Notes under the pieces: model-generated
The model's input: only the letters and a program-made list of their open reading frames with translations
Databases searched by the model: none
What the model was told of the DNA's origin: nothing
Assembly (NCBI GenBank): GCA_903960915.1
Contig: CAJCCO010000061.1
Span: forward strand, 1-64,000
Source of the DNA: an uncultured beta proteobacterium
Lineage (GTDB): Bacteria; Pseudomonadota; Gammaproteobacteria; Burkholderiales; Burkholderiaceae_C
DNA length: 64,000 nt
Direction: 5' to 3'
Position numbers and translations under genes: made by a program
In this document: piece after piece, positions 34,954 through 43,277 of the stretch
Layout: every line of letters begins with the position of its first letter
How positions within the stretch are numbered: position 1 is the stretch's first letter

Positions 34954-36852
34954 TCAAGCGGCGGCTTTGAGGGGCGCCTGTTGGTCAGTCAAAAGAGTGG
35001 CAAAACGCTGCACGATGCTCGCCTGGATGCCCGCCGCATCAAGCCCTTGCAAAGCCATCAGTTGTACAGGGTCACCATGCTCAATGAACGCGTCCTTGAA
35101 GCCGAGTTGCAACAGCGGGATCGCCACGCCCGCAGCCTGAAGCGCCTCGGACACGGCGCTGCCCGCACCACCCATAACCGCGCCGTCTTCTACTGTCACC
35201 AAACCTTGGTGCTGGGCGGCCACTTGCAGCAGCAGCTCGGTATCGAGCGGCTTGGCCCAACGCATGTTGACCACCGTGGCGCCCAGGGCCTGGGCCGCTT
35301 CAAGGGCCGGGTAAAGCAAGGTGCCAAACGCCAAAATGGCAACGCCCTGCCCTTGGCGTCGAATCTCCCCTTTGCCAAAAGGCAAGCCTTCCAGCCCAGG
35401 CTGAGGCACCACACCGGCACCCGCACCCCGGGGGTAACGCACAGCGACCGGGTGGTTTTGCGCAAAGGCGCTGCTGAGCAATTGGCGGCATTCATTTTCA
35501 TCGGCCGGGCAAGCCAGGCTGATGTTGGGAATGCAGCGCAAAAACGCGATGTCGTAGGCCCCGGCATGGGTGGCGCCGTCTGCCCCGACCAAACCGGCAC
35601 GGTCCAGGGCAAACACCACAGGCAGGTTCTGTATCGCCACGTCGTGGATCAGCTGGTCGTAGGCGCGCTGCAAAAAGGTGGAGTAAATCGCCACCACCGG
35701 CTTGAGGCCTTCGCAGGCCAGACCGGCGGCAAAGGTGACCGCGTGTTGTTCGGCAATGCCCACGTCAAAGTAGCGGGTGGGAAAACGTTTTTCAAAGGCC
35801 ACCAGGCCAGAGCCTTCGCGCATGGCCGGGGTAATGGCAACCAGACGCGGGTCGTGGGCGGCCATGTCGCACAGCCACTGACCAAACACCTGGGTGAAAG
35901 TCTGCTTGGCCGGTGTGCTGGATTTTTGCAGCCCGACGGCCGGGTCAAACTTGCCCGGGCCGTGGTAGGCGACCGGGTCAGCCTCGGCCAATTTGTAGCC
36001 CTGGCCTTTTTTGGTGACCACATGCAGAAACTGCGGGCCTTTGAGCAGCTTGATGTTTTCCAGCGTAGGAATCAAGGACTCCAGGTCATGGCCGTCAATC
36101 GGGCCTATGTAGTTGAAACCAAATTTCTCAAACAAGGTGGCAGGCACCACCAGGCCTTTGGCCTGTTCTTCCAGGCGCTTGGCCAATTCAAACAAGGGTG
36201 GTGCGCCTTTGAGCACAGACTTGCCGACATTTTTGGCGGTGGCGTAGAACTTGCCGCTCATCAACTGCGCCAGGTAGCGGTTAAGCGCACCGACGGGCGG
36301 GCTAATGCTCATGTCGTTGTCGTTCAGGACGACCAACAAATTGCAGTCGGCCACGCCCGCGTTGTTCAAGGCTTCAAACGCCATGCCGGCGGTCAGCGCA
36401 CCGTCACCAATGATGGCCACCGCATGCCGGTCTTCGCCCTTGAGGCGTGCCGCCAGGGCCATGCCCAGGGCTGCCGAAATGGAGGTGCTGGAGTGGGCCG
36501 TGCCAAAGCTGTCGTGAAGGCTTTCAGCGCGCTGTGGAAAGCCGCTCAAGCCACCGAACTGGCGCAACGAGGCCATGCGCTGGCGTCGGCCAGTCAGTAT
36601 TTTGTGCGGGTAGGTCTGGTGGCCCACGTCCCACACCAGCCGGTCTTCAGGGGTGTTGAAGACGTAATGCAGAGCAACCGTAAGCTCTACGGTGCCCAGG
36701 TTGGAGCTGAGGTGCCCGCCGGTTTTGGACACGCTGTCGATGATGTATGCCCGAACTTCGTCTGCCAGTGCGCGCAGCTGGCTGCGCTCAAGTTGGCGCA
36801 AATCGGCAGGTTCATTGACACGGGTAAGCAGTGGGTACGTAGTGTTTGGCAT
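34954..36852 (-). CDS. dxs: 1-deoxy-D-xylulose-5-phosphate synthase
   Basis: Dxs condenses pyruvate and glyceraldehyde 3-phosphate using thiamine diphosphate, the first step of the MEP isoprenoid pathway. The 632-residue protein shows [20 protein letters not shown] near the N terminus, the ThDP site [16 protein letters not shown] and the transketolase-like [21 protein letters not shown] 36852 (MPNTTYPLL) is preferred to a TTG six bases upstream. It lies downstream of ispA and xseB in the same direction, the usual Burkholderiales order. Confidence 0.96.
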   Translation of the reverse strand: MPNTTYPLLTRVNEPADLRQLERSQLRALADEVRAYIIDSVSKTGGHLSSNLGTVELTVALHYVFNTPEDRLVWDVGHQTYPHKILTGRRQRMASLRQFGGLSGFPQRAESLHDSFGTAHSSTSISAALGMALAARLKGEDRHAVAIIGDGALTAGMAFEALNNAGVADCNLLVVLNDNDMSISPPVGALNRYLAQLMSGKFYATAKNVGKSVLKGAPPLFELAKRLEEQAKGLVVPATLFEKFGFNYIGPIDGHDLESLIPTLENIKLLKGPQFLHVVTKKGQGYKLAEADPVAYHGPGKFDPAVGLQKSSTPAKQTFTQVFGQWLCDMAAHDPRLVAITPAMREGSGLVAFEKRFPTRYFDVGIAEQHAVTFAAGLACEGLKPVVAIYSTFLQRAYDQLIHDVAIQNLPVVFALDRAGLVGADGATHAGAYDIAFLRCIPNISLACPADENECRQLLSSAFAQNHPVAVRYPRGAGAGVVPQPGLEGLPFGKGEIRRQGQGVAILAFGTLLYPALEAAQALGATVVNMRWAKPLDTELLLQVAAQHQGLVTVEDGAVMGGAGSAVSEALQAAGVAIPLLQLGFKDAFIEHGDPVQLMALQGLDAAGIQASIVQRFATLLTDQQAPLKAAA

Positions 36853-36924
36853 AGGCAATCAAACGGGTAATTGGGGCATGTTCTAAAGCGGATGGTGGGT
36901 TGGAAACTTCAGCACTGGAGGCTT

Positions 36925-37878
36925 TTAGTTGGAGCGTTGCACCACCATGTCAGCCAAGCCTTGCAGCGCTTCAGTATGACGCAAACCACTTTGCGCCAGG
37001 GCGGCCATCGCTTGGGCATGCAGTTCTTGGGCATATTGGCGGGAGGCCTGCAGACCCAGGATGGAGACATAGGTGGGCTTGTCGTGATGGGCATCTTTAC
37101 CGGCCGTCTTGCCCAGGGTGGCGGAGTCGGCCGTGACGTCCAGAATATCGTCCACCACCTGAAACGCCAGGCCAATGGCCGCGCCGTACTGCGCCAGTGC
37201 CTCACGCATGCCCAAGCTGGTTCCACCGCAGGCCGCCCCCATCATGACGCTGGCCTGGAGCAAGGCGCCCGTTTTGAGGCGGTGCATTTCACGCAACTGG
37301 CGCTCGTTGAGGCGCAGGCCCACGCTGGCCAGGTCAATGGCCTGCCCGCCCGCCATGCCGCTGCTGCCGGCAGCGCGCGACAGCAGGCGGCACAACTGCG
37401 CCTGGCAGGCCACCGGCATGGCATCGCCTTCGGGGGTGAGCAGTTCAAAGGCCAGGGCCTGCAAGGCGTCGCCGGCCAGCAAGGCGACGGCTTCGCCAAA
37501 CTTCACGTGCACGGTGGGTTTGCCGCGGCGCAGCACGTCGTTGTCCATGCAGGGCATGTCGTCGTGGACCAGCGAATAGGCATGAATCAGCTCTGTGGCG
37601 CAAGCTGCGCGCAGGGCTGCATCCCGCAAATCAGGGGCCGTGGGCGAAGCCTCGCGGCTCACCGCCTCCCAGGCCGCCAGCACCAGCAAAGGGCGCAATC
37701 GCTTGCCCCCGTCGAGCACGGCGTAGCGCATGGCGTGCACCAGATCGGCTGGGGCGCTTAAGTCATGGTGCGGCGAGGCCTGGGCGCAAACCCAGGCGTT
37801 GAGCGACTGCTCCACGGTGTGGAGATGCCCGGCGCACCAGGCGCCGAAGTCAAAATCTAAGTTGGAGACAGTTTTCAA
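36925..37878 (-). CDS. ispA: Polyprenyl synthetase (farnesyl diphosphate synthase)
   Basis: IspA extends DMAPP with IPP to geranyl and farnesyl diphosphate. The 317-residue enzyme has both Asp-rich motifs, DDMPCMDND (DDx4D type) at about residue 103 and DDILD near residue 242, and [10 protein letters not shown] in the N-terminal helix. The start is a TTG that overlaps the xseB stop (TTGA); no ATG is available before the first motif region except deep in the domain. This rare start probably lowers translation relative to dxs. Confidence 0.93.
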   Translation of the reverse strand: MKTVSNLDFDFGAWCAGHLHTVEQSLNAWVCAQASPHHDLSAPADLVHAMRYAVLDGGKRLRPLLVLAAWEAVSREASPTAPDLRDAALRAACATELIHAYSLVHDDMPCMDNDVLRRGKPTVHVKFGEAVALLAGDALQALAFELLTPEGDAMPVACQAQLCRLLSRAAGSSGMAGGQAIDLASVGLRLNERQLREMHRLKTGALLQASVMMGAACGGTSLGMREALAQYGAAIGLAFQVVDDILDVTADSATLGKTAGKDAHHDKPTYVSILGLQASRQYAQELHAQAMAALAQSGLRHTEALQGLADMVVQRSN

Positions 37879-38111
37879 TCAGGGGTCCAGGTTTTGAGCG
37901 TGCCTTGGTCCAGCACCTTGATCTGGTTCTCGACGGCCTCTAGCCGTTCACGGCAAAATTTGATCAGTTCAGCCCCCCGCTGGTAGCCCTTGAGCATTTG
38001 CTCCAGCGGCATGTCACCTGACTCCAGTTGGCTCAGGAGTTGATCCACCTCTTGCATGGCGGCCTCATAGCTGGCGGGGGCGGCAGATTTAGGGGTCGCA
38101 GTAGTAGCCAT
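37875..38111 (-). CDS. xseB: Exodeoxyribonuclease VII small subunit
   Basis: XseB is the small subunit that, with XseA, degrades single-stranded DNA. The 78-residue product has the family core [20 protein letters not shown] and [21 protein letters not shown] chose ATG 38111 (MATTATPK), giving normal length; an open frame continues 66 codons upstream without support. It heads the xseB-ispA-dxs unit. Confidence 0.92.
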   Translation of the reverse strand: MATTATPKSAAPASYEAAMQEVDQLLSQLESGDMPLEQMLKGYQRGAELIKFCRERLEAVENQIKVLDQGTLKTWTPD

Positions 38112-38342
38112 AAAGCAAAAATTTCCTAGTAGAGGAAGGGCGATTTTAAGGGCAGCAACCCAGCGCAGGCGCGTGCGCTTTGTCAAAAAATACCCTGGCC
38201 GCCGCTCAAGGCTGGGCCTTGCGCCGGCGGGGCGGCCCCGGCGGCTACAATTCACACCCTTGTACCGGCCCCCCAAGGCCGATTCCCTTATTACCGCGCT
38301 CAGGCGCATCTCCCTGTGGGGAGTCTTTAGGTCAGGTCCTCC

Positions 38343-39470
38343 ATGTCTGATTTAAGTCTTCAACTGCAGCAGGCCACCGGCCAACTACCAGTTTCAAGCT
38401 ATTTTGACGAGTCGCTGTACCAGCGTGAACTGAGCAGCATCTTCCAGCGCGGGCCTCGCTACGTGGGCCACGCCTTGCATGTGCCGCAGGTGGGCGACTA
38501 CGCCACCTTGCCGCAAGAGGCTCAAGGTCGCGCGCTGGTGCGAACGCCCAGCGGCATTGAACTCATTTCCAACGTTTGCCGCCACCGCCAGGCTTTGATG
38601 CTGCAGGGACGCGGCTCGCTCCAGTCGGGCACCTCCGCAGGCAATATCGTCTGCCCCTTGCATCGCTGGACCTACAGCGGCAGCGGCACGCAGCCCGCCG
38701 GTACGCTGTTGGGTGCGCCCCACTTCCCGGTGGACCCTTGCCTGAACTTGAACAACTACAAGCTGCACGAGTGGAACGGGCTGCTGTTTGAAGACAACGG
38801 CCGCAATATCCACGCCGACCTGGCCGGTATGGGGCCCCGCGCCGACCTCGACTTTTCTGGCTTTGTGCTCGACAAGGTTGAGATGCACGAATGCAACTAC
38901 AACTGGAAGACCTTTATTGAGGTCTATTTGGAGGACTACCACGTCGGCCCGTTTCACCCTGGCCTGGGTGGTTTTGTGTCCTGCGAAGACTTGCGCTGGG
39001 AGTTCAAGGAGCATTACTCCGTGCAAACCGTGGGTGCAGCGGCGCAAACCGGCGCGGCCGGCAGCCCGGTGTACCAGCGCTGGCAAAACGCGCTACGCGC
39101 TTACCGCAAGGGCGAGCCCCCGCGCTACGGCGCCATCTGGCTGACCTACTACCCGCACATCATGGTGGAGTGGTATCCGCATGTGCTGACGGTCTCCACC
39201 CTGCACCCCATGGGCGTGAACAAAACCATGAACATGGTGGAGTTCTACTACCCCGAAGAAATCCAGGCCTTCGAGCGAGAGTTTGTGGAGGCGCAGCAGG
39301 CGGCCTACATGGAAACCTGCCTGGAAGACGATGAGATTGGGGAACGCATGGACGCCGGACGCCGTGCCCTGATGCTGCGCGGCGACAACGAAGTCGGCCC
39401 CTACCAAAGCCCCATGGAGGACGGCATGCAGCATTTTCACGACTGGTACCGCCGCCAAATGGTGGTCTAG
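38343..39470 (+). CDS. Rieske non-heme iron oxygenase, alpha subunit type
   Basis: A 375-residue oxygenase. The Rieske centre is CRH (about residue 78) with CPLHRW 22 residues further on, a longer spacing than in most ring-hydroxylating enzymes. The mononuclear iron site is visible as [16 protein letters not shown], with the H-x4-H pair. No beta subunit or reductase is adjacent, so a housekeeping reductase must supply electrons. It diverges from xseB. Similar stand-alone genes occur at this spot in related genomes, as far as I recall; the substrate is unknown. Choline-monooxygenase-type or aromatic substrates are both possible. Confidence 0.82.
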   Translation: MSDLSLQLQQATGQLPVSSYFDESLYQRELSSIFQRGPRYVGHALHVPQVGDYATLPQEAQGRALVRTPSGIELISNVCRHRQALMLQGRGSLQSGTSAGNIVCPLHRWTYSGSGTQPAGTLLGAPHFPVDPCLNLNNYKLHEWNGLLFEDNGRNIHADLAGMGPRADLDFSGFVLDKVEMHECNYNWKTFIEVYLEDYHVGPFHPGLGGFVSCEDLRWEFKEHYSVQTVGAAAQTGAAGSPVYQRWQNALRAYRKGEPPRYGAIWLTYYPHIMVEWYPHVLTVSTLHPMGVNKTMNMVEFYYPEEIQAFEREFVEAQQAAYMETCLEDDEIGERMDAGRRALMLRGDNEVGPYQSPMEDGMQHFHDWYRRQMVV

Positions 39471-39501
39471 CCCTACAACTTTATAAAGCGGTTCAAGCCC
39501 A

Positions 39502-40395
39502 ATGCAAGCCTTATGGATGGTGTTGGCGTCTTTCCTGTTTGCCACCATGGGCGTGGGAGTCAAGGTGGCGTCGGCCAGTTTCAGTACCGCTGAGCTGGTG
39601 TTTTACCGCGGGGTCGTCAGTGTGCTGTTCATGGGCCTGATTCTGTATTCACGAGGAATTTCACTGCGCACCACCGTGCCGGCTATGCACCTCATGCGCA
39701 GCTCGGTGGGCGTGCTGTCACTGGGCGCCTGGTTTTATGCGATTGCCCATTTACCGCTGGCCACCGCCATGACCCTGAACTACATGAGCAGCGTCTGGAT
39801 AGGTGCGTTCATCGTGGGCGGAGCCATTTTGTACAAGCAGGGCAAGATGCAGGGTCAAGGCCCGCTGCTAGCCACGGTGCTGAGCGCCTTTGCAGGCGTG
39901 GTGATGCTGTTGCGACCCACGCTGGACCACAACCAGTTGTTTGCCGGCCTGATAGGGCTGCTCTCCGGTATGGGCGCCGCGCTGGCCTACCTGCAAGTCA
40001 CCGCCTTGGGCAAGGTGGGCGAACCCGAAGGGCGCACGGTGTTTTATTTTTCGGTGGGCACGATCTTGGCCGGCGGTTTGGGCATGGGCGTCACGGGCGT
40101 GACGGCCTGGTCCGCGGTGAGCTGGCAGGCGCTGGCCTGGCTGGTGCCCATTGGTGTGCTGGCCTCGCTGGGTCAGTGGTGCATGACCCGTGCCTACAGC
40201 CGTGGCTCCACACTGCTGGTGGCTAACTTGCAGTATTTCGGCATTGTGTTTTCAGCCATTTACAGCTTGGCTTTGTTTGGTGACCATATTGCGCTGCTGG
40301 GTTGGGCCGGCATGGCCGTGATTGTGCTCAGTGGGCTCGCGGCCACCGTCTTGCGCACGCGCACCCTGCCCGACACGCCCCCTGAAGAACACTGA
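39502..40395 (+). CDS. DMT-superfamily (EamA) transporter
   Basis: A 297-residue protein with ten predicted membrane helices arranged as two EamA repeats (residues about 3-130 and 145-285). Recognisable segments are STAELVFYRGVVSVLFMGLI and RSSVGVLSLGAWFYAI. Such proteins export amino acids, metabolites or drugs. It follows the Rieske gene by 31 bases and may be cotranscribed, but a functional link is not shown. Confidence 0.87.
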   Translation: MQALWMVLASFLFATMGVGVKVASASFSTAELVFYRGVVSVLFMGLILYSRGISLRTTVPAMHLMRSSVGVLSLGAWFYAIAHLPLATAMTLNYMSSVWIGAFIVGGAILYKQGKMQGQGPLLATVLSAFAGVVMLLRPTLDHNQLFAGLIGLLSGMGAALAYLQVTALGKVGEPEGRTVFYFSVGTILAGGLGMGVTGVTAWSAVSWQALAWLVPIGVLASLGQWCMTRAYSRGSTLLVANLQYFGIVFSAIYSLALFGDHIALLGWAGMAVIVLSGLAATVLRTRTLPDTPPEEH

Positions 40396-40437
40396 TCCGA
40401 ACACCCATCCGCCTGACACTTTTCAAGGAATTTGCTG

Positions 40438-41328
40438 ATGTACACCACCCTGATTTCTGCGCCCCAATTGCAAACCTGGCTGGCCAGTGGCCAACCGTGC
40501 CTGGTGTTTGACTGCAGCTTCGATCTGACCCAGCCCACGCTGGGCGATGCGCAGTTTGCCCAAGCCCACATTCCTGGCGCCCTGCGGGCCGACCTGAACC
40601 GTGACCTGAGCCACCACCCGGTGGCCGGCGCGGCGGCAGATACCCCCGCCTCTGGCGGACGCCACCCGCTGCCCTCACGTGCCCACTTTGCTGCCTGGCT
40701 GGGCCAAAAGGGCCTGACCCCTGCCACCCAAGTGGTGGTCTATGACCGGCAGGGCACCCACTACTGTGGCCGCCTGTGGTGGATGCTCAAGTGGGCCGGA
40801 CATGAAGCAGTCGCCGTACTCGATGGTGGCTTGCAAGCCTGGCAGGCCGAAGGCGGCGCGGTGAACAGCGGCGTTGCTAACCCAGCAGATTCAGGTCACG
40901 CACACCCGGCAGTCAGTTTGCCAATGGCCCTCGCCAAGGCCCAACTGCTGACGACCGAGGGCGTCGAAAAAGCGCTGGGGCGTCCGACCCAAACCATCAT
41001 CGACGCGCGGGGTGCGCCGCGCTTCAGAGGCGAGGTGGAACCCCTGGACCCGGTGGCCGGGCATATTCCAGGTGCGCTCAACCGCCCCTTCACACAAAAT
41101 TTTGATGCGCAAGGTAAGTTCAAGCCTGCGGCCGAGTTGCGCGCCGAGTTTGAGGCCCTGCTGGCCGGGCGCTCACCTGACACCGTGGTGCACCACTGCG
41201 GCAGTGGCGTGACGGCCACGCCCAACATCATCGCCATGGAAATTGCCGGCCTGGGCCGCACCGCCCTGTATGCCGGCAGCTGGAGCGAGTGGTGCAGTGA
41301 CCCGGCCAGGCCGATTGCGCAGGGCTGA
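40438..41328 (+). CDS. sseA: Two-domain sulfurtransferase (3-mercaptopyruvate sulfurtransferase type)
   Basis: A 296-residue tandem rhodanese. The N-terminal domain is inactive; the C-terminal domain bears the nucleophile in CGSGVTA, the active-site loop of mercaptopyruvate sulfurtransferases rather than the CRKGVTA of thiosulfate rhodaneses. VLDGGLQAWQAEGG and IIDARGAPRFRGE mark the fold. AAGGAA precedes ATG 40438. It may handle cysteine-derived sulfur. Confidence 0.87.
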   Translation: MYTTLISAPQLQTWLASGQPCLVFDCSFDLTQPTLGDAQFAQAHIPGALRADLNRDLSHHPVAGAAADTPASGGRHPLPSRAHFAAWLGQKGLTPATQVVVYDRQGTHYCGRLWWMLKWAGHEAVAVLDGGLQAWQAEGGAVNSGVANPADSGHAHPAVSLPMALAKAQLLTTEGVEKALGRPTQTIIDARGAPRFRGEVEPLDPVAGHIPGALNRPFTQNFDAQGKFKPAAELRAEFEALLAGRSPDTVVHHCGSGVTATPNIIAMEIAGLGRTALYAGSWSEWCSDPARPIAQG

Positions 41329-41342
41329 GCCTACGACTGGCT

Positions 41343-42140
41343 TCAATGGCCGTGCGCTAGCCCGCTGACCCAGGTCACCAGCGCAATACCCACCAGCAAC
41401 CAGCCGATCTGGGCGGCTGTTTCGCGGGCTGACAGGCGTTTTTGCAGCTGCGGAATCAGGTCTGCCAGCGCCACGTAAACGAAGCTGCTGGAGGCCACCA
41501 CCAGAAAATACGGCAGGTAATCTTGTAACTGCTCCACCAACCAGAAACCCACCAAGCCACCCAGGGCGGTGACCGCACCGGCCAGCGAGACTTTGATCAA
41601 GGCGGCGCGGCGGTTGCTGGTGGCCGAGCGCAGCACCATCAGGTCGCCCATATGGTGCGGCACTTCGTGCGCCAACACCGCCATAGAAGCGATGACGCCC
41701 AGGCGTATATCGGCCATGAAAGCCGAGGCAATCAGCACGCCATCGCCAAAGCAATGCACGCTGTCACCGGTCAGCACGGCCCAGGTACCGGCTTTGGCGT
41801 TATGGCCTTCGTGGTGGTTATGGTCGTGGTGGTCATGGTGGTCGTGTTGCTCGTGCGCATGGTGGTGTTCATGCCCGTGGTGCCAGAGTTCAGCTTTATC
41901 CAGCAAGAAGAAGAACACCAGACCAATCAGCAGCGTCACAAACAAGTCATGCGCCCCTACCTGGCTTTCAAAAGCTTCGGGCAGCAAATGCATGAAGGCT
42001 GTGGCCAGCAAGGCGCCGGCGGCCAAACTCAGCATGTGCTGGGTGTAGCGGGCCAGCACGCCAAAACTGAGCAGAGCCGCCAACCATACGCTGCCGATGC
42101 CGGCTAGCAGGGTTCCCGTCACGATTGCAATCAAAATCAT
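41343..42140 (-). CDS. ZIP-family divalent metal transporter
   Basis: A 265-residue protein with about eight helices. It has the ZIP signature HCFGDGVLIASAF in helix IV and the second metal-site HEVPHHMGDL in helix V. Between helices III and IV is a loop with long His runs (HHGHEHHHAHEQHDHHDHHD), which probably binds zinc or other divalent ions. It would import zinc, iron or manganese. Its gene is convergent with sseA across a 14-base gap. Confidence 0.92.
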   Translation of the reverse strand: MILIAIVTGTLLAGIGSVWLAALLSFGVLARYTQHMLSLAAGALLATAFMHLLPEAFESQVGAHDLFVTLLIGLVFFFLLDKAELWHHGHEHHHAHEQHDHHDHHDHNHHEGHNAKAGTWAVLTGDSVHCFGDGVLIASAFMADIRLGVIASMAVLAHEVPHHMGDLMVLRSATSNRRAALIKVSLAGAVTALGGLVGFWLVEQLQDYLPYFLVVASSSFVYVALADLIPQLQKRLSARETAAQIGWLLVGIALVTWVSGLAHGH

Positions 42141-42168
42141 AAAAAGCGCTTATTCCATGAAGGGCCAG

Positions 42169-42190
42169 GAGCCCGTTGCTCTAACCAACC
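42169..42190 (-). repeat. tRNA-like fragment (D-arm to anticodon-arm part)
   Basis: On the minus strand the sequence reads GGTTGGTTAGAGCAACGGGC followed by TC. It differs by about two bases from the D-arm/anticodon-stem part of elongator tRNA-Met-like genes (AGTTGGTTAGAGCAACGGAC and TC). No T-arm or acceptor end follows, so it is a fragment, not a gene. It lies in the 141-bp gap between the ZIP transporter and the dienelactone hydrolase-type gene. Confidence 0.4.
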
Positions 42191-42281
42191 TCACCGCCGC
42201 CCAGGGCCGGTACAGAGATGCGTCACGGGGACACATCATCCGCGGGCCGGGGGGACGGGCTCAAAGGTTGAACAGCAGAGC

Positions 42282-43178
42282 TTACGCCACACCATGGGTT
42301 TTGAGCCAAGCCAGTAAACGCGCCCAGCCGTCCTGGGCGGGGCCGGCACGGTAGCTGGCGCGGTAGTCGGCGTGGAAGGCATGGCCAGTATCAGGGTACA
42401 CCACAAACTCCGACGCTTTAGCCGCCGCAGAACCGCCCACCAAGGCGGCTTTCATCTTGTCCACTGTGTCAAGCGGAATGCCGCCGTCAGCCGCGCCGTA
42501 CAGGCCGAGCACTGGGGCGCGCAGGTTGGCCGTCACATCCACCGGCTGTTGTGGGGTCATGGCCGTGCTGGCACCCACCAGGCGGCCATACCAGGCCACA
42601 GCGGCTTGAACCGGCGCGTGAGCTGCATACAACCAAGTGAATCGCCCGCCCCAGCAAAAGCCGGTGACTGCCACTTTGGCTGCATTGCCGCCGTGGCTGA
42701 TGGCCCAGGCGCGGGCGCCGTCCAGGTCGGCCAGAACCTGGGCGTCAGACGCTTTGGAGACGACCTCGGCGATGAGTTTGGCCATCTCGCTGTACGCGCT
42801 GGGCTCACCATGGCGCGCAAAAAACTCGGGGGCCACGGCCAGGTAGCCGGCCTGGGCCAGGCGGCGGCAAACGTCGGCAATGTACTCGTGCACGCCAAAA
42901 ATTTCATGCACTACCAGCACCACCGGCAGGTTGCTTTTACCGGCTGGCGCCGCAAAGTAGGCGGGCACCTTGAAGCCATTGACTTCATAGAAGATTTCGC
43001 CGCTATTCAAACCCTGGGCCGAGGTTCTGATGGCTGTCTGGGCCATCAGCGGCGCAGCGGCGGCCGCGTAACCCACGCCCAAGGCTATCTTGAGCGCCGT
43101 ACGGCGGCTGGCGCCCTGCTCGGTGCTTTGTCCGGGCAGCAGTGCGTTGAATTCCTGTTGTTGGTCTTGGTTCAGCAT
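42282..43178 (-). CDS. Dienelactone-hydrolase-family protein, exported
   Basis: A 298-residue alpha/beta hydrolase with a leader containing SRRTALKIALGVGYAAAAAP (cleavage near residue 46), apparently Tat-type and preceded by an N-terminal extension of about 23 residues. The catalytic Cys is in GFCWGGRFTWLY, and the His in DTGHAFHADYR completes a Cys-Asp-His triad as in DLH. HEIFGVHEYIADVCRRLA is the usual substrate-loop region. The substrate may be a lactone or ester, but this subfamily is not characterised. Confidence 0.85.
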   Translation of the reverse strand: MLNQDQQQEFNALLPGQSTEQGASRRTALKIALGVGYAAAAAPLMAQTAIRTSAQGLNSGEIFYEVNGFKVPAYFAAPAGKSNLPVVLVVHEIFGVHEYIADVCRRLAQAGYLAVAPEFFARHGEPSAYSEMAKLIAEVVSKASDAQVLADLDGARAWAISHGGNAAKVAVTGFCWGGRFTWLYAAHAPVQAAVAWYGRLVGASTAMTPQQPVDVTANLRAPVLGLYGAADGGIPLDTVDKMKAALVGGSAAAKASEFVVYPDTGHAFHADYRASYRAGPAQDGWARLLAWLKTHGVA

Positions 43179-43277
43179 GGTTTTTTCCTCAGGGTTAATA
43201 GATGGTGCGGTCGACCCGCCTTGTCTGCGAGTCGCCTGCCCGTAGTGAAGTTCAAAAATTATGGGGCGAGAGCTGGC

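Noticed and set aside
34897..36870. 657-codon plus-strand open frame opposite dxs
   Set aside because: It is exactly antisense to dxs, which has complete motifs; the composition is that of a shadow frame.
38306..38322. CTCCC-TGT-GGGAG hairpin before the Rieske gene
   Set aside because: Short stem without a T run and close to the start codon; may influence translation but is not strong enough to call.
41800..41900. CAT/CAC-rich stretch that looks repetitive
   Set aside because: It encodes the histidine-rich loop of the ZIP transporter, not a CRISPR or DNA repeat element.
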